This document shows positions 1 to 11,999 of a DNA stretch of 64,000 bases, piece after piece (within the stretch, counting starts at the first letter, position 1; every line of letters begins with the position of its first letter). The position numbers and the translations under genes were made by a program. The notes below the pieces were generated by a model. That model was not told the DNA's origin, did not search any database, and worked only from the letters and a program-made list of their open reading frames with translations. Source of the DNA: Diabrotica undecimpunctata (taxonomy: Eukaryota > Arthropoda > Insecta > Coleoptera > Chrysomelidae); the NCBI RefSeq assembly GCF_040954645.1, contig NC_092808.1, forward strand, positions 83,336,889 through 83,400,888, written 5' to 3'.

Positions 1-1010
1 AATTTAGGGTGTTCCGTTATTTGTATTAAATATTAAGACCTTTTCTGGTTTTTTTTTTGGTCGTTAACCTATTACATGTATCGTAAAATCATGACATCCA
101 TGTATGAGCAGATCGCAATATGTATAAATGCTCATACCGTTATTATTCATCCATACCTTGTGAATCATATTGACTTTCACAATAAATTCTCTTTTAATTT
201 GTTACGTGGAAAATGCCTTTAACTTTCCAACCTGCTTCTCTTGATAAACTTTTATTTTTCCAACCCCGAATGGCTATTATGTTTTCGTGGGAAGACGGGT
301 CAATTTTTTTTTCACTATATTTTATAGACCTACGCGTTACCCCACTATGTTATTTTGTCATGTCTAGAAATATCATGAACGTTATGAGCTATGAGGATAT
401 ATGTCATGCCTCCCAATTTAAATTTAATTTACGAAATGGTTTTTCATGGGATAATCTTTATTTAGTATAATAATTAGATAATCTTTATTTTATTGGAGAT
501 TTGTTAGCCATGATCTTATTGGCGATGATTTTGCTTGATTGAAAGCTTTAATTTCAATTTATAGAAATATATTAAAAGAAATAAGTATTTAAAAAGGTGT
601 GATACATTGCTGTGCGCATTCGTCGTTGGTTTTATATATTTTATATATGCCAATGTATATACGAACTTATTTTTGGTGAAATTATAGAGGACTTTAAGAC
701 CAGTGAAATTGCAAGTGAAATTAACAACTTCAAATATACAAACGACAATTTTTATACTACCAGTACCAGTATGTAAAACCTAGTTATAAAGGATCTAGTA
801 TTACAATCAATATCAAGAAGATAAAAATACCTGCACGGTAGATAGCAAAAAACATAAGTCAACGTTCTCATCGTAGAAATCATTGTGAGTACTGATATAT
901 TGGATAGAACAGAAACTTTGGCTGCTACTATTTTAAGGTATACAGTGTTTAATCAATGCTACAACTTTTCTGAATTAAAACACAGAAAATCGTTTAACAT
1001 AGTGCTTTTA
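1..1010. other. AT-rich spacer, no gene recognised
   Basis: No protein family, RNA gene or clear repeat is visible. An 85-codon open frame at 213-470 has no recognisable motif and its composition is not obviously coding, so it is not called. Confidence 0.5.
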
Positions 1011-1014
1011 CGCA

Positions 1015-1850
1015 ACAATATGAAGGAACTACTCCGCATGCCGAAGGAACTTAACGAGAATCTGTAAAAATTAGTTAAAAAATGAATTTAAATAAAACAA
1101 AAGTTATGATAAGTCAAAATATCACAATAATCATACATGAAAGTAAGATCGAAAGTGTCAAAGAGTATATGTACCTAGGTCACACGATCAAATTGGACAA
1201 ACAAAATCAAACGGCAGGCATCAATAGAAGAATTCGATTAACATCGGCAACAGTAAAAAGTGTATTGAAAAACAAAAAAATACCTATAAATATAAAGAAT
1301 AGGGTATTTACCAGCTGCATCAGTTATGACCTATACAATGGAGACCGTGACACTTACAGAGTTATGGACGAATAGGTTAAGAACAACACAGAGGCCTATT
1401 AAACGAGCTTTGTTAGAAGTTTCTCTGAGAGAACACATCTGAAATAAGGATGCACCAAGCACCAAGGGGAAAGATGTAATTGGAAGAATTGTGCAAATGA
1501 ATGAAATGGGGCTGGGTAGGACACGTGGCATTAGAGGATACTAAAAGATAGACGATAACAATTGTACACTGGAGACCACGAGAACACAGTCCTAGTAGAA
1601 GAAGACCACAAAACAGTGACTAGGAAAAATTTAAGCAGAAGTGGGGAGACAATGGAATTAAGAAGTACAAAACAGAGAAGAGTTAAACAATCATGTGAAG
1701 GCGTTTCCAGAGAGGATGCAAATCGGCTAACGAAGGAGATTTAAAGCTTAATAAAACAATATAACTATTGCAACTAATAATCAAATGCAAAAATATACAA
1801 TTACTAAGTAATTGACACGTGATAGTACTTGAAAAAGAAGAAGAAAATTG
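1015..1850 (+). mobile_element. Family A LINE, 3' part of ORF2 (5'-truncated, frameshifted)
   Basis: This is the end of a reverse transcriptase and the C-terminal region of a non-LTR retrotransposon. Conceptual translation gives, across frameshifts, a thumb segment like 'ELNE..K..KMNLNKTKVM', then 'YMYLGHTIKLDKQNQTAGINRR' and 'KNKKIPINIKNRVF', all typical of RTE/CR1-like insect LINEs. The frame shifts near 1080 and again near 1330-1375, after which degraded C-terminal text ('RALLEVSLRE') can be followed to about 1740. A purine tail GAAAAAGAAGAAGAAAA at about 1830-1846 resembles the GAAGAAGAAG ends of the copies at 22.6 and 8.1 kb. The endonuclease and RT palm are missing. The closest relative in the window is 21,250-22,610 (YLGQ.L..DKENQSAEITRRARLAW). 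It is a dead 5'-truncated copy. Confidence 0.8.
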
Positions 1851-4089
1851 ATAAGCGTCTTTGAATTTTAAAAATAAAATATTTTAACCAGGTTATATTT
1901 ATCTAGATTCGTTACATTATTATTTCACTTGACAAACTTAACTTCAAAAATGTTTCGTTGAACTAGAATCTTGTTAGCAAATATTATCACATTTAGCGTA
2001 TCTAATTACGGTATGTCACTATAATACATACGTTTCGATAAACCATAGATTCACAATAATAAAAGTAAACTAATCAGTTTTACATTTCTATTGAGAATCA
2101 AGCTATTTTTTAACCAAATATGTTATGGCGACAAAAAAACATATTGGAAATTAAAAAACAAAAAACCTTGATCATTGTATGTTCTGTTAACAAGAATTGC
2201 ATTAAGTAGCCGATTCTATCGACATTTACTTTAAAATTTACTTTATTTAAAAATATTACTTGTAATAAAAAACAGTACATGGTAAAATTGTTTTGTAATT
2301 TAGTTTTTTTCTGTTTAATTAGCAATTAATAGCAGTCAACTTGCTTTAAACTCATAATTTATTATAAACTACATAAACAAAACTATTAAGTTTGATAATA
2401 AGATTTGGTGTAATAAATAATTGTAATTATATTTTTTAAAAATATAAGATAAGTAAAAAATAAAAAATATTTGGATCCTTGCAGCTCTAAAGTATTAAGG
2501 TTCATTGGAATACTGGTTTATCACTAATCTAAAATAATAAAATAACTTTTCTTATAATTGTATTTTTAAACAGTGATATTAAACCGAAGCTTCTATACGG
2601 GCATTGTATTACCTTTGTCTTTATAGTAAAATGCTGAGACGAGCGCCACGAAACTAGCGTCACAAGATGGCGTCATCACGGAACTAAAGCCACAAGATCA
2701 ACATCAATTCACATCAATTCACCACTTTCAATTAATTCGTTTCTAGTCATCATATATCTATTCTTAGCAGGTTTAAATTAAAAACTGCATAAAAAATAAC
2801 TAAGAAAATACAGACATTAGATAAGTAAAAAACTAAAAGAATATATGTCAAGAAAAGATTTGAGTCGCAATGGTCAAAATTTAAAAGTCATAATTAATGT
2901 TATCCGATTAGAACAATTTTCAATCATCTGTTTAAATTTGTAACACGCTTCTGGTTTTAAAATAATTTCACACAAATACAAGTATTATTTTTAAGCATAT
3001 TATTTATTTTAGGTATTAATTAAATTTACTATCACAGGATATTTATTTATATTTTATTCCAACTTAATATTTAATTTAAATTTTACATGTTTGTCGGAAG
3101 TAAATAAGGTATGCTTTGTTAATACGTCAACAAATAGCGTTAGAAGCAAACATAATAATTCATTAAATTTGAATACAATATAATTTGTTTAAAATATAAA
3201 TAATAAAATAACTTTATTCAATTTTAAAAATAAAACCTAATAACTATAGAAAAATATAGAAAACATAGTCTGAAGCTTCGCGTTAGTCTACTGTACCGCC
3301 TTCTGTAATATCTTTTTTTTTTTTTAATTTTTTCACTATACCTTAAGTGATATGTTTAACCATTGCAGCATTTTCTTTTAACTGTCTGTTCTTTAAACGC
3401 AGACGTAATTTAATTACACATAGTCTTCAACACTAGGATGCAAGACGGTGGTCTCAGTCCAGCAAAATACGAAAAGGGCTGTACATTTCTAAAAATCTGT
3501 TGTTAAATAATATTATCCTGTGAATCTGATTGCCAGTATCTTTGTTAATCATGTGATGTTTTATAGAATTTTCTTCAGATTCATTCAAATCTTTCGGTCA
3601 CATAACATACTTATTTTCTCCCACTTCATTGAATCCTACTATACTAGAATCAATTATCATTTTATTTCTAGTGGTAACTCCAGCTTCAAAGTCACATTTT
3701 AAATACTTTGTTTTAAAATCTCACCTACTCTGTTTATTATATGACGATTACGTAGTGTTAGTAGAAAAATACTAAAAGTTATTTAGAATAATAAAAACCG
3801 GAATAGTGGAGACAAGTTTTTAAAGAAAAAGGTTCAAAATTTAGTTGGACGAAAACAGACTATTTGGAATTTTAATTTAAAGATGGAGTTACTTCAAATA
3901 AAATGATAACTTTGAGTGGTGAAATGATGATAAAACGAAATAGTTTTAAGTATGTAAGACTCGCATATAAAAATACATTTATGTGCATGCAGTAGAATGT
4001 GGATAGGATGTCGAAGAAAGCGGGTGCCGTGTTGTGTGACAGAAATTTTCCTAAAATGAAAATTTTATAAAACTACCTTAAGACTGGTA

Positions 4090-4090
<1 letters not shown>
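1851..4090. other. AT-rich spacer, no gene recognised
   Basis: About 2.2 kb of AT-rich sequence. I see no conserved coding segment, only short low-complexity runs and a 10-bp motif (ACATCAATTC) repeated twice at about 2700-2722. Confidence 0.45.

Positions 4091-4184
<94 letters not shown>
4091..4184. repeat. (TA)n microsatellite
   Basis: A 94-bp uninterrupted alternating TA tract. It abuts the 3' end of the family D LINE at 4185. Open frames reading Tyr-Ile repeats here are artefacts of the tract. Confidence 0.97.
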
Positions 4185-4188
<4 letters not shown>

Positions 4189-6485
4189 TCTAGAACAAGC
4201 GAGTCTTCTACAGCTGGTGCTGCTTCTCGCATCCTAATTTCCAGCGTTTTCTGTCGAAGCAATCATCAGTTGTTAGATCTCTGGCGGTCATTGCATCGTC
4301 GACATCGTCTCTCCAGGATCGTCTTGGTCTACCTCGTTTTCTTCTAGATGGCGGAGTCCATTCTTTTTTTTTGACCAATTATTTTCAGACATTCTCTGAA
4401 GGTGTCCATACCAGTTAAGTCTTTTAGCTTCGATTGTGTCTATTATGTCTAGATCGATTTCCATTTCTCTCCGAATATCTTCGTTTCTCACCCTATCAAG
4501 TCTAGTGAGCTGGCAACATCGTCTCCAGTAATTCATTTCCATGGCCTTAATTTTTGATTTGTTTCTTTGGTTTATTTCCCCAGAGTTCGGCACCGTACAG
4601 CCCAATACTTTCTATTATTGTTTTATATATTCTTCTTATATTTTCTTTTGTTATTTTTTTATTCCATAATTGTCCGTGTAGCTGTCTGGTCGCTGATCTT
4701 GCTTGGCCAATCCTGAAGTGTATTTCTTAGCTACTTCCTGCTTTTGATGTTATTTGAACTCCCAAGTATTTAAAATTGTCTGTTGGTTTTATAGTTCCCA
4801 TTTCGATTTGTAGGCTTTCTGTAGGTTTTTCTCCTACAACTAAGTACTCAGTTTTTTGTATATTAATTGTGAGGCCCCATTTGGTATACTTATGTTCCAG
4901 TTTTCTAAGCATGTAGCCTACATCACTCTCGTCTTCAGCTAGAATGGCTTGGTCGTCAGCGAAGTGTATCGTGTACAATCTATCATCTCCGATTGGGATG
5001 CCCATATTGCAGCACTTTCTTCTCCACACTGAGAGTGCCTCATTAAGATATATTTTGAAGAGTGTAGGTGCTATGCAGCAGCCTTGCTTTAGGCCCTTAC
5101 TAATAGGAATTTCTCTAGTTAATCTATTTCCAGTTTTAATGTTTGCCGTCAAATTTTTGTAGAGCTGTTGTACTGCTTGTTTATTTTTTTTGCTTATTCC
5201 TTGTTTTTCCATTGCTACCCAAAGCATTAAAAGTGGTACACTATCGTATGCCTTTGTCAGATCTATAAAGACTATATGAGTTGAACGGTTGTAGGTTAAT
5301 CTTCTTTCGATAACTTGCTTTAGGGAGAATATACTGTACATACAGGATCTGCCTGCACGAAAGCAACATCTGTCCTCTCTTTTTCAATTTTGTTTTTTAT
5401 TATTTTTCTATACCGTCTTGAGAGTGAATTTATGACACTTAGCCCCCTGTAGTTTGAACAATTCTTTCTATCTCCTTTTTTGTAGATGTTGTTAATATGT
5501 GCTTTTGTCCACTCCGGTGGTAAGTCGTGTCCATTATAGAATAAGGTAAAGACATACGCCAGTAATTCCCGTAATACTTGTGGGCTATGTTTTAATAATT
5601 TATTTAGTATACCTTGTGGTCCGCATGACTTCCGATTTTTTAGAGTTTGTATTGCATTCTCGACTTCCTGTACTGTTATTTCATCGTCTTCACTGAATTC
5701 CAGTTCATATGTTGTTGTACTGATATTCGTGAATTGAGGTCTTGGTTCAGTCAAAAGTTATGAGTAGTGTTCGATCCAAGATCTTTCTTCTATTAAATCT
5801 ATTCTACTCGTTTCTTTTCTGTTTGTTTTTTGATTTTTTACCGTTTTCCATGCTTCTATTGATCTTTTTGACCCTAAATATTTGTTTGGTTCTTCGCATT
5901 TACTTTCTCAGGAAATATTTTTGGCTTTAGTTACTAAATTTTTTACTTCTCTGTTTGATCTTGCATATATTCGTCTATCATCTGGATCATTTGTTTGTAG
6001 CCACTTTTGATATGCTTGTTTCGTATTGTGTACTGTATTGGCGATGTCATTTGTCCACCACAATGGAGTATTCTTTTTGTTCTTTTAGATTGAGTAGATT
6101 TGGAGGAGTAGATCAGGTTTGTCAATTTTTGGCTGCTTGTGCTCTTTTGTCTTTCTCTACTCCACTATAAATATGTATAAAACCTCCTATGTCTTCACTA
6201 CCTTGGCCTTATTTCTTTGTTTCGGTAAGAACCGTGATATTTGATTTTATTTTCTTTACTTCTGCCATGACTTCATCTGACTTGGTTCTCCACCCTTGGA
6301 TATTCCATGTATTTATATTCAAAGTCCTTGTTCGTTTGCTACGTCGTCTTCGTTTTTTCCCGTCCGTATTCCGAGGCTGGATTTTAGACTTTTTTGCAGT
6401 AAGTTTTTTCACGGGTGTAGGCCCTACGTCTCAATCCCCTACCAGGAGGACCAGGATTTTCTGTTAGGGTTTACTCCCTTAGTAT
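4185..6485 (-). mobile_element. Family D LINE, near full length but with endonuclease mostly deleted
   Basis: On the minus strand the element starts near 6485 with a basic leader ('RGLRRRAYTREKTYCKK'). It then has the start of an apurinic-type endonuclease ('RTLNINTWNIQGWRTKSDEVMAEVKKIKSNITVLTETKK', 6209-6330) and a short 'HIYSGVEKDKRAQA' piece. The sequence then jumps directly to the endonuclease-RT linker ('WTNDIANTVHNT..AYQKW', about 6060-5945), so most of the endonuclease has been deleted. RT follows in two frames (5754-5320 and 5341-4727): 'NRKSCGPQGILNKLLKH', 'NYRGLSVINSLSRRY', 'HIVFIDLTKAYDSVP', and the catalytic FADD box ('IHFADDQAILAEDESDV'). The C-terminal region (4605-4288) reads 'MEMNYWRRCCQLTRLDRVRNEDIRREM'. 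The 3' end reads 'TARDLTTDDCFDRKRWKLGCEK' and runs straight into (TA)n at 4184. A frameshift at about 5330, other frame breaks and the deletion make it defective. Confidence 0.88.
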
Positions 6486-6499
6486 GTTGGTACAATTGG

Positions 6500-6838
6500 A
6501 CAGTTAAAAACAAAGAGAAACAACGAAAGTATGTGGTGGAAATGACAATTCTTAGATGGATGAGTGAAGTGACAAAAAAAGATAAAATTAAGAATAAGTA
6601 TATTAGTGAAAGTCTAGGAGTAACAAAAATTGATGCCAAAAGGAGATAGTATAGGTTAAAATAGTTCTGATCTTCAAGTTCCTAGGAGTAGGAGGGAAAA
6701 GCAAAGAAGACCTGGGGAGATGCTTAGGTAGGACGTCAGTAAAAGGGGTTCATATTGGCATGGCCCAGGATATAAACTTATAAAGAAAGGGAAGTCGTCA
6801 CTACATAGGGCTAAACGCGAGAATAATGATGATGATGT
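6500..6838 (+). mobile_element. LINE 3' fragment with GAT tail
   Basis: The plus strand encodes 'VEMTILRWMSEVTKKDKIKNKYISESLGVTKID', the conserved C-terminal block seen after the RT of RTE-like LINEs (usually 'MRMLRWMCGVTRxDRIRNEYIRGSLGV'). After frameshifts it continues 'RPKKTWGDA' to about 6838, ending in GATGATGATG. Only about 110 codons of the original protein remain. It lies head-to-head with the family D LINE. Confidence 0.78.
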
Positions 6839-6944
6839 ATACTTCTAGAAGTCTAGAAGTTTACATTATTTTTGATAGTCATGCTAGTACTTCTTTATCT
6901 TAGATTTTTACATACACACATATAGACACATAATTAAATGATTA

Positions 6945-8139
6945 GCATGAATACCTGAGGACTGCAATACCAGTATTATAATCCCACTATTCAAAACAGG
7001 CGATAAAAATGATCCTAGGAGTTATAAAGGAGTAAACCTTTAAGTGATGTAATGACCACCGTATAATTAGTCTAATGAGTCACACACTAAAAATATTCTT
7101 AAAAATTATCAAATTAAGAATTTTCAGAAAAGTGGAACAAGACATCACTGAAACCCAATTTGGATTTAGGAATGCCATGGGTACACGAGAGGCATTATTT
7201 GGATTTAACGTTTTCATGCAAAGATGTATGGATGTACACCAACCACTCTATGTTTGTTTTATTGATTACAATAAGGCGTTCGATAAGGTCCGACACAACC
7301 GTCTTATACAGTTAGTTAAAGATAAACACATTGACAAAAAAGACTTCAGAATAATAACTCATCTCTACTTTAACCAAACAGCAAAAGTCAGGGTAGGCAA
7401 AGAACTTTCGGAGGAAGTAGAGATAAAAAGAGGCGTAAGGCAAGTTGCATACTATCCCCCTTATTGTTTAATCTATATTCGAAAGAAATAATTAAAAAAT
7501 CACTCGAAAATGTAATAATTGGAATAAAAGTCAACGGCAGACCCATCAACAATATCAGATATGTTGATGATACTATACTAATTGTAGAAAATATACAAGA
7601 TCTACAGACACTTTTAGATAATGTAGTAAATGCTAGTGAGGAAAGCGGACTAAAACTTGATGCTAATAAAACAAAATTTGGTATGGGGTGTAGAAGTGTT
7701 GTGTAGTAGTGTAGTTTAGTGTTGTATAGTATGGGGTGGAGGCCTAGACATTAAAGAAATAGGTGAGCGATCGAATTGAAGCATTCGAGATGTATACCTA
7801 CCGAAGAATATTAAAAATAAGTTGGGTAGACCGAATAACAAATGGTAAAGTCCTCAGAATGATGACAAAGGGAATGGAAATCATGAATACGATTAATATA
7901 AGAAAGTTACAATATCTCGGCCACGTTATGAGAGGGGATAATTATGTGTTGCTACAAACCATAATGCAGGGACAAATACGAAGTATTGGAAGAAGACGCA
8001 TCTCCTGGCTCAACAATCTGAGAAAGTGGTATAATTGCAGTTCCGTCGACTTGTTCAGAGCTGCAATCTCGAAAGTGAAAATAGCTGTGATGATTACGAA
8101 CCTCCTTAGAGGAGACGGTACCTAAAGAAGAAGAAGAAA
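6945..8139 (+). mobile_element. Family B LINE, RT to 3' end, internal deletion
   Basis: RT of a non-LTR retrotransposon. Reading frames in order: 'CNTSIIIPLFKTGDKNDPRSYKG' (from about 6965); 7075-7450 with 'ETQFGFRNAMGTREALF', 'VCFIDYNKAFDKVRH' and 'KRGVRQ'; a shift at about 7445; then 7464-7706 with 'LSPLLFNLYSKEI' and the catalytic box as YVDD ('NIRYVDDTILIVENIQDL'), normally YADD. From about 7690 to 7760 the sequence becomes a GTGTAGTAGTGTAGT-like filler, and the coding text resumes further along ('RIEAFEMYTYRRILKISWVDRITNGKVL', 7763-8125). About 60-80 residues are therefore missing. The protein ends 'KVKIAVMITNLLRGDGT', followed by AAGAAGAAGAAGAAACC. A defective 5'-truncated copy. Confidence 0.88.
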
Positions 8140-8299
8140 CCTTTAAGCTTCATTTTGAAACTCGTAACAAAAAAACTAACAAACAAACCAACAAAAATAC
8201 TTAATATATTCTATAAACAACAGTTATTCAAAAGCTTAAGGAATTGTAAAGGTGTGTTCTTTGAAATTAGTAATTAGTTATGTAAAATCTGCAGAATGT

Positions 8300-9091
<792 letters not shown>

Positions 9092-10259
9092 CCACCATTA
9101 TCTCCTATTAGGGAGAAAGCGATGGGAGGATAATGTGGATGAGTACGCCAGATTAAAGTAAATACAGGTAATACATAATAAAACAGGTAATATGCACAGA
9201 TAAAAGTAAAAAAATGAATAAATTTTGCAAATTCGGCTGAAAACTAAAACAGAGTTATTACCGGGATTGACGGTGAATCAAAGATATTATTGCCATGACG
9301 ACTGTTTAATACACTGCTGGTCTGTTTAGTAATATTATATGGGTATGTCCATAGTAAGTCGGAGTTTCGGGAATGGATTCAACGCTGCTCGATAATATAT
9401 AGTAGAGTAATTGAGGGGAATTAGTAGATTCTAGCTTCATGTGTGATGATCTATTTATATATTTGGGTATTTTCACATAGCCCTTGTGTGCCTGGGTAAT
9501 GCTTTTAAGGCGTATATTCCCGTTAAGTTCTAGGTATTTGTCATTTAATTAATACGTTCACACGGTTAACGCAAGGGCTAAAATATATTTTGGCTATGAT
9601 CAATTAATTGCATGTATTATTAAATATTGAATGAAGTTAGTAAACTATATATAATATAAAATATAGTCTGTTAGGTGTTAATAAACATAAGAATATCTTT
9701 TATCAAAGCCATATAGATCATCTTAAAATTCATTACCAAATATTTATTTTCATTTCCGATTTGCAATAGTTCACAGTGAAAATTATTCACTGGTCGTTCC
9801 TTTAATCATTTATTATCTATATACTTCATTCTGTTAACGAATGTATTGCAAATTCAAACAAACAAATAATCATTTTGATTTATACCGACCGCTTATCCCA
9901 AGAGAATTTTCGACATATGTTTTTCTCACCAGTTTTATGATCCTATCAACGTTTCAAATATTATAGCGTTTAAAGTTCGGAATTAGCTTTATGTATAAAA
10001 ACGCGACATGATCGTATAAATTATCTTGGCAGGTTTTGGATAAAAATAATCCAACGATGATTGTATAGTAAGTTCCATGAATTTTATTATTTTGAACTTA
10101 AAGTGCAATAATTTTGATAAAATATTATAATGATAATGATAAATTAATATGAAAACAAACAGTTATTTGTTGATCTATAAGAAATATTTGAAAATAGTAT
10201 CTATGTACCTTTATTTTTCATATTTGAAAGTAATATAGATTTCTTTATAAATGAATACA

Positions 10260-10297
10260 CTTCATTAAAATAATTTAAAATATGTATTTTAATGAAG
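10260..10297. repeat. 12-bp perfect inverted repeat
   Basis: CTTCATTAAAAT and ATTTTAATGAAG flank a 14-nt AT spacer, forming a small hairpin. Confidence 0.7.
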
Positions 10298-10527
10298 GGC
10301 ATAGTATGTTAGTAACTGTACTACTGTTACTATTAAAATAATCAATCTAATAGCTCTAGAATTAGCAAAGACTAAAACAAATAATAAAATAATATATTTT
10401 ATTATTTTTAAATGGCCATTATTCATTTTTTTTTCATCTGTTCCGCTTCATTCCTAAAAAGGAGAAGGTTAAAAATTAGTTTAAAAGTTGAAATTGCGAA
10501 GTATGATTGGATATACTTGAATTGATG

Positions 10528-10620
10528 GATTTTTATGTTAAAGACATGATATAAGTCAGAAGCATAATAAAAAAATTTTATTATGCTTTTGACTCATATA
10601 ATGTCTCCAACATAATTCAG
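10528..10620. repeat. Long imperfect palindrome (foldback/MITE-like)
   Basis: The arms, centred near 10,575, match over at least 30 bp with a few mismatches. One arm contains GTCAGAAGCATAATAAAA and the other TTTTATTATGCTTTTGAC; outward, GTTAAAGACAT pairs with ATGTCTCCAAC. No coding content. It could be a foldback element or the remains of a small inverted-repeat transposon. Confidence 0.6.
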
Positions 10621-11999
10621 TTAATTTCTGAAGTGAAACGTAGTAAACGTTTTCTAGGTAAATTAAACTGAAAATAAAGCTTTCAAAAACAGGTAATGCT
10701 GCACAAACCGGAGATGGTCCATATATTGAGCTATTCTTGCATTAAATAATAAGTAGCACTCTTCAATTATTTTTTATGTTGTATCTTTGAAATGGTATAG
10801 TGAACTATAGGGATAAGAGATATATCTTCAAATCATCTAACGTTTATTAGAGATTTGGTTAAAAACTAGTTAAATTGGTTAAAAACTAACTCACATTAGT
10901 GATAAATTTTTCGCGATTCTCGCAACTTCTCTGATATTATTACAATCTTAAGTATTATAATGTAACACAACAAAATAATTTAAGTCGAATTAGGTTCGGA
11001 CACCGTTATTACTATTTAAAATGTATCCAAAGCTCAATAGACATTATTACAAAACAGTAAACGAAAGACAATATCGTAAAAAATAGGATCCACCTTACTA
11101 GATCAATAATAATTTTTTATACTAACATACATTTGCGGGAATAAAAACTTCTACAAGTATATATATTCGCGAAGATCAAAATCCCGTTTAAAAAAACGAA
11201 TTATTGTATATTTTATGATACACATACATTTAGTTTATTCGAATTTTTGGCCTTTTTAACCATCAGTGAATTTTATGCCTTCAATATTAAAATTTAAGTG
11301 GATAATTAGTTTAAAATATTTTTAAATGTCTGTATTATTATTGAATTTTAGCATATTTTTGTAACACCATTTTAATTTCTTCTACAAAGTCAAGTGGAGT
11401 TAGATAAATCTCAAATTCAAACATTTTTTGACTTAATGTTTTAAAATAGCTACTAAAACCAATAGGTTTGTAATTATTAAATCAAATTACATAATTAAAT
11501 TGATAAATATTAGATTACTTTGAAGGTATTTCTAGCAACACAGGTCGAATTGTTCTTATAAGTAGAACAGTCTTCCAGTTAAAAAATTCAAAATTCAGAT
11601 CAATAATTTTCTGACTTTAACCTTCCGATCTGCGGGCCCACCAATTACCTAGAATGGTTGCCAGTCCAGTATCTCGGACATACGCGTTTTTATTTATATC
11701 TTAAGCAAGAATTGAAAATAAAATTATTATATATTATTTTTTCAAATCCTCAGAGAGAGGGCTGCTATAAAAAATTGGTTAGAATTGAAATCATTATAGA
11801 ATTGAAAATCTTTAACTTGAACTTATTTCAGTAGCTTAAAAATAAAAATTTAAATTAAATATTGTCATTTGGTGTAAAATGTAATAGTTTTTTAAGAATT
11901 ACATTATAAAGAATTAAAATCAGTACAAATATAATGTGGAATGTTGAATACAGATAATTTAATAATATAATAATTCCAGTATACGCTTTTCATTTAAAC

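Larger units (their letters stand above)
9092..11999. other. AT-rich spacer with two hairpins
   Basis: About 2.9 kb with no recognisable gene. It holds two inverted repeats, listed separately (10,260-10,297 and about 10,528-10,620). Confidence 0.45.

Noticed and set aside
213..470. 85-codon open frame on plus
   Set aside because: No motif, no neighbours of known function, and composition like surrounding non-coding DNA.
4065..4262. Open frame rich in Tyr-Ile repeats (and similar ones at 8916-9098, 21074-21562, 22914-23234, 43807-43998, 45565-45747)
   Set aside because: These frames read through (TA)n microsatellites; the Tyr-Ile runs are an artefact of the repeat, not a protein.
6838..6862. 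CTTCTAGAAG...CTAGAAG palindrome
   Set aside because: Too short and AT-biased to distinguish from chance.
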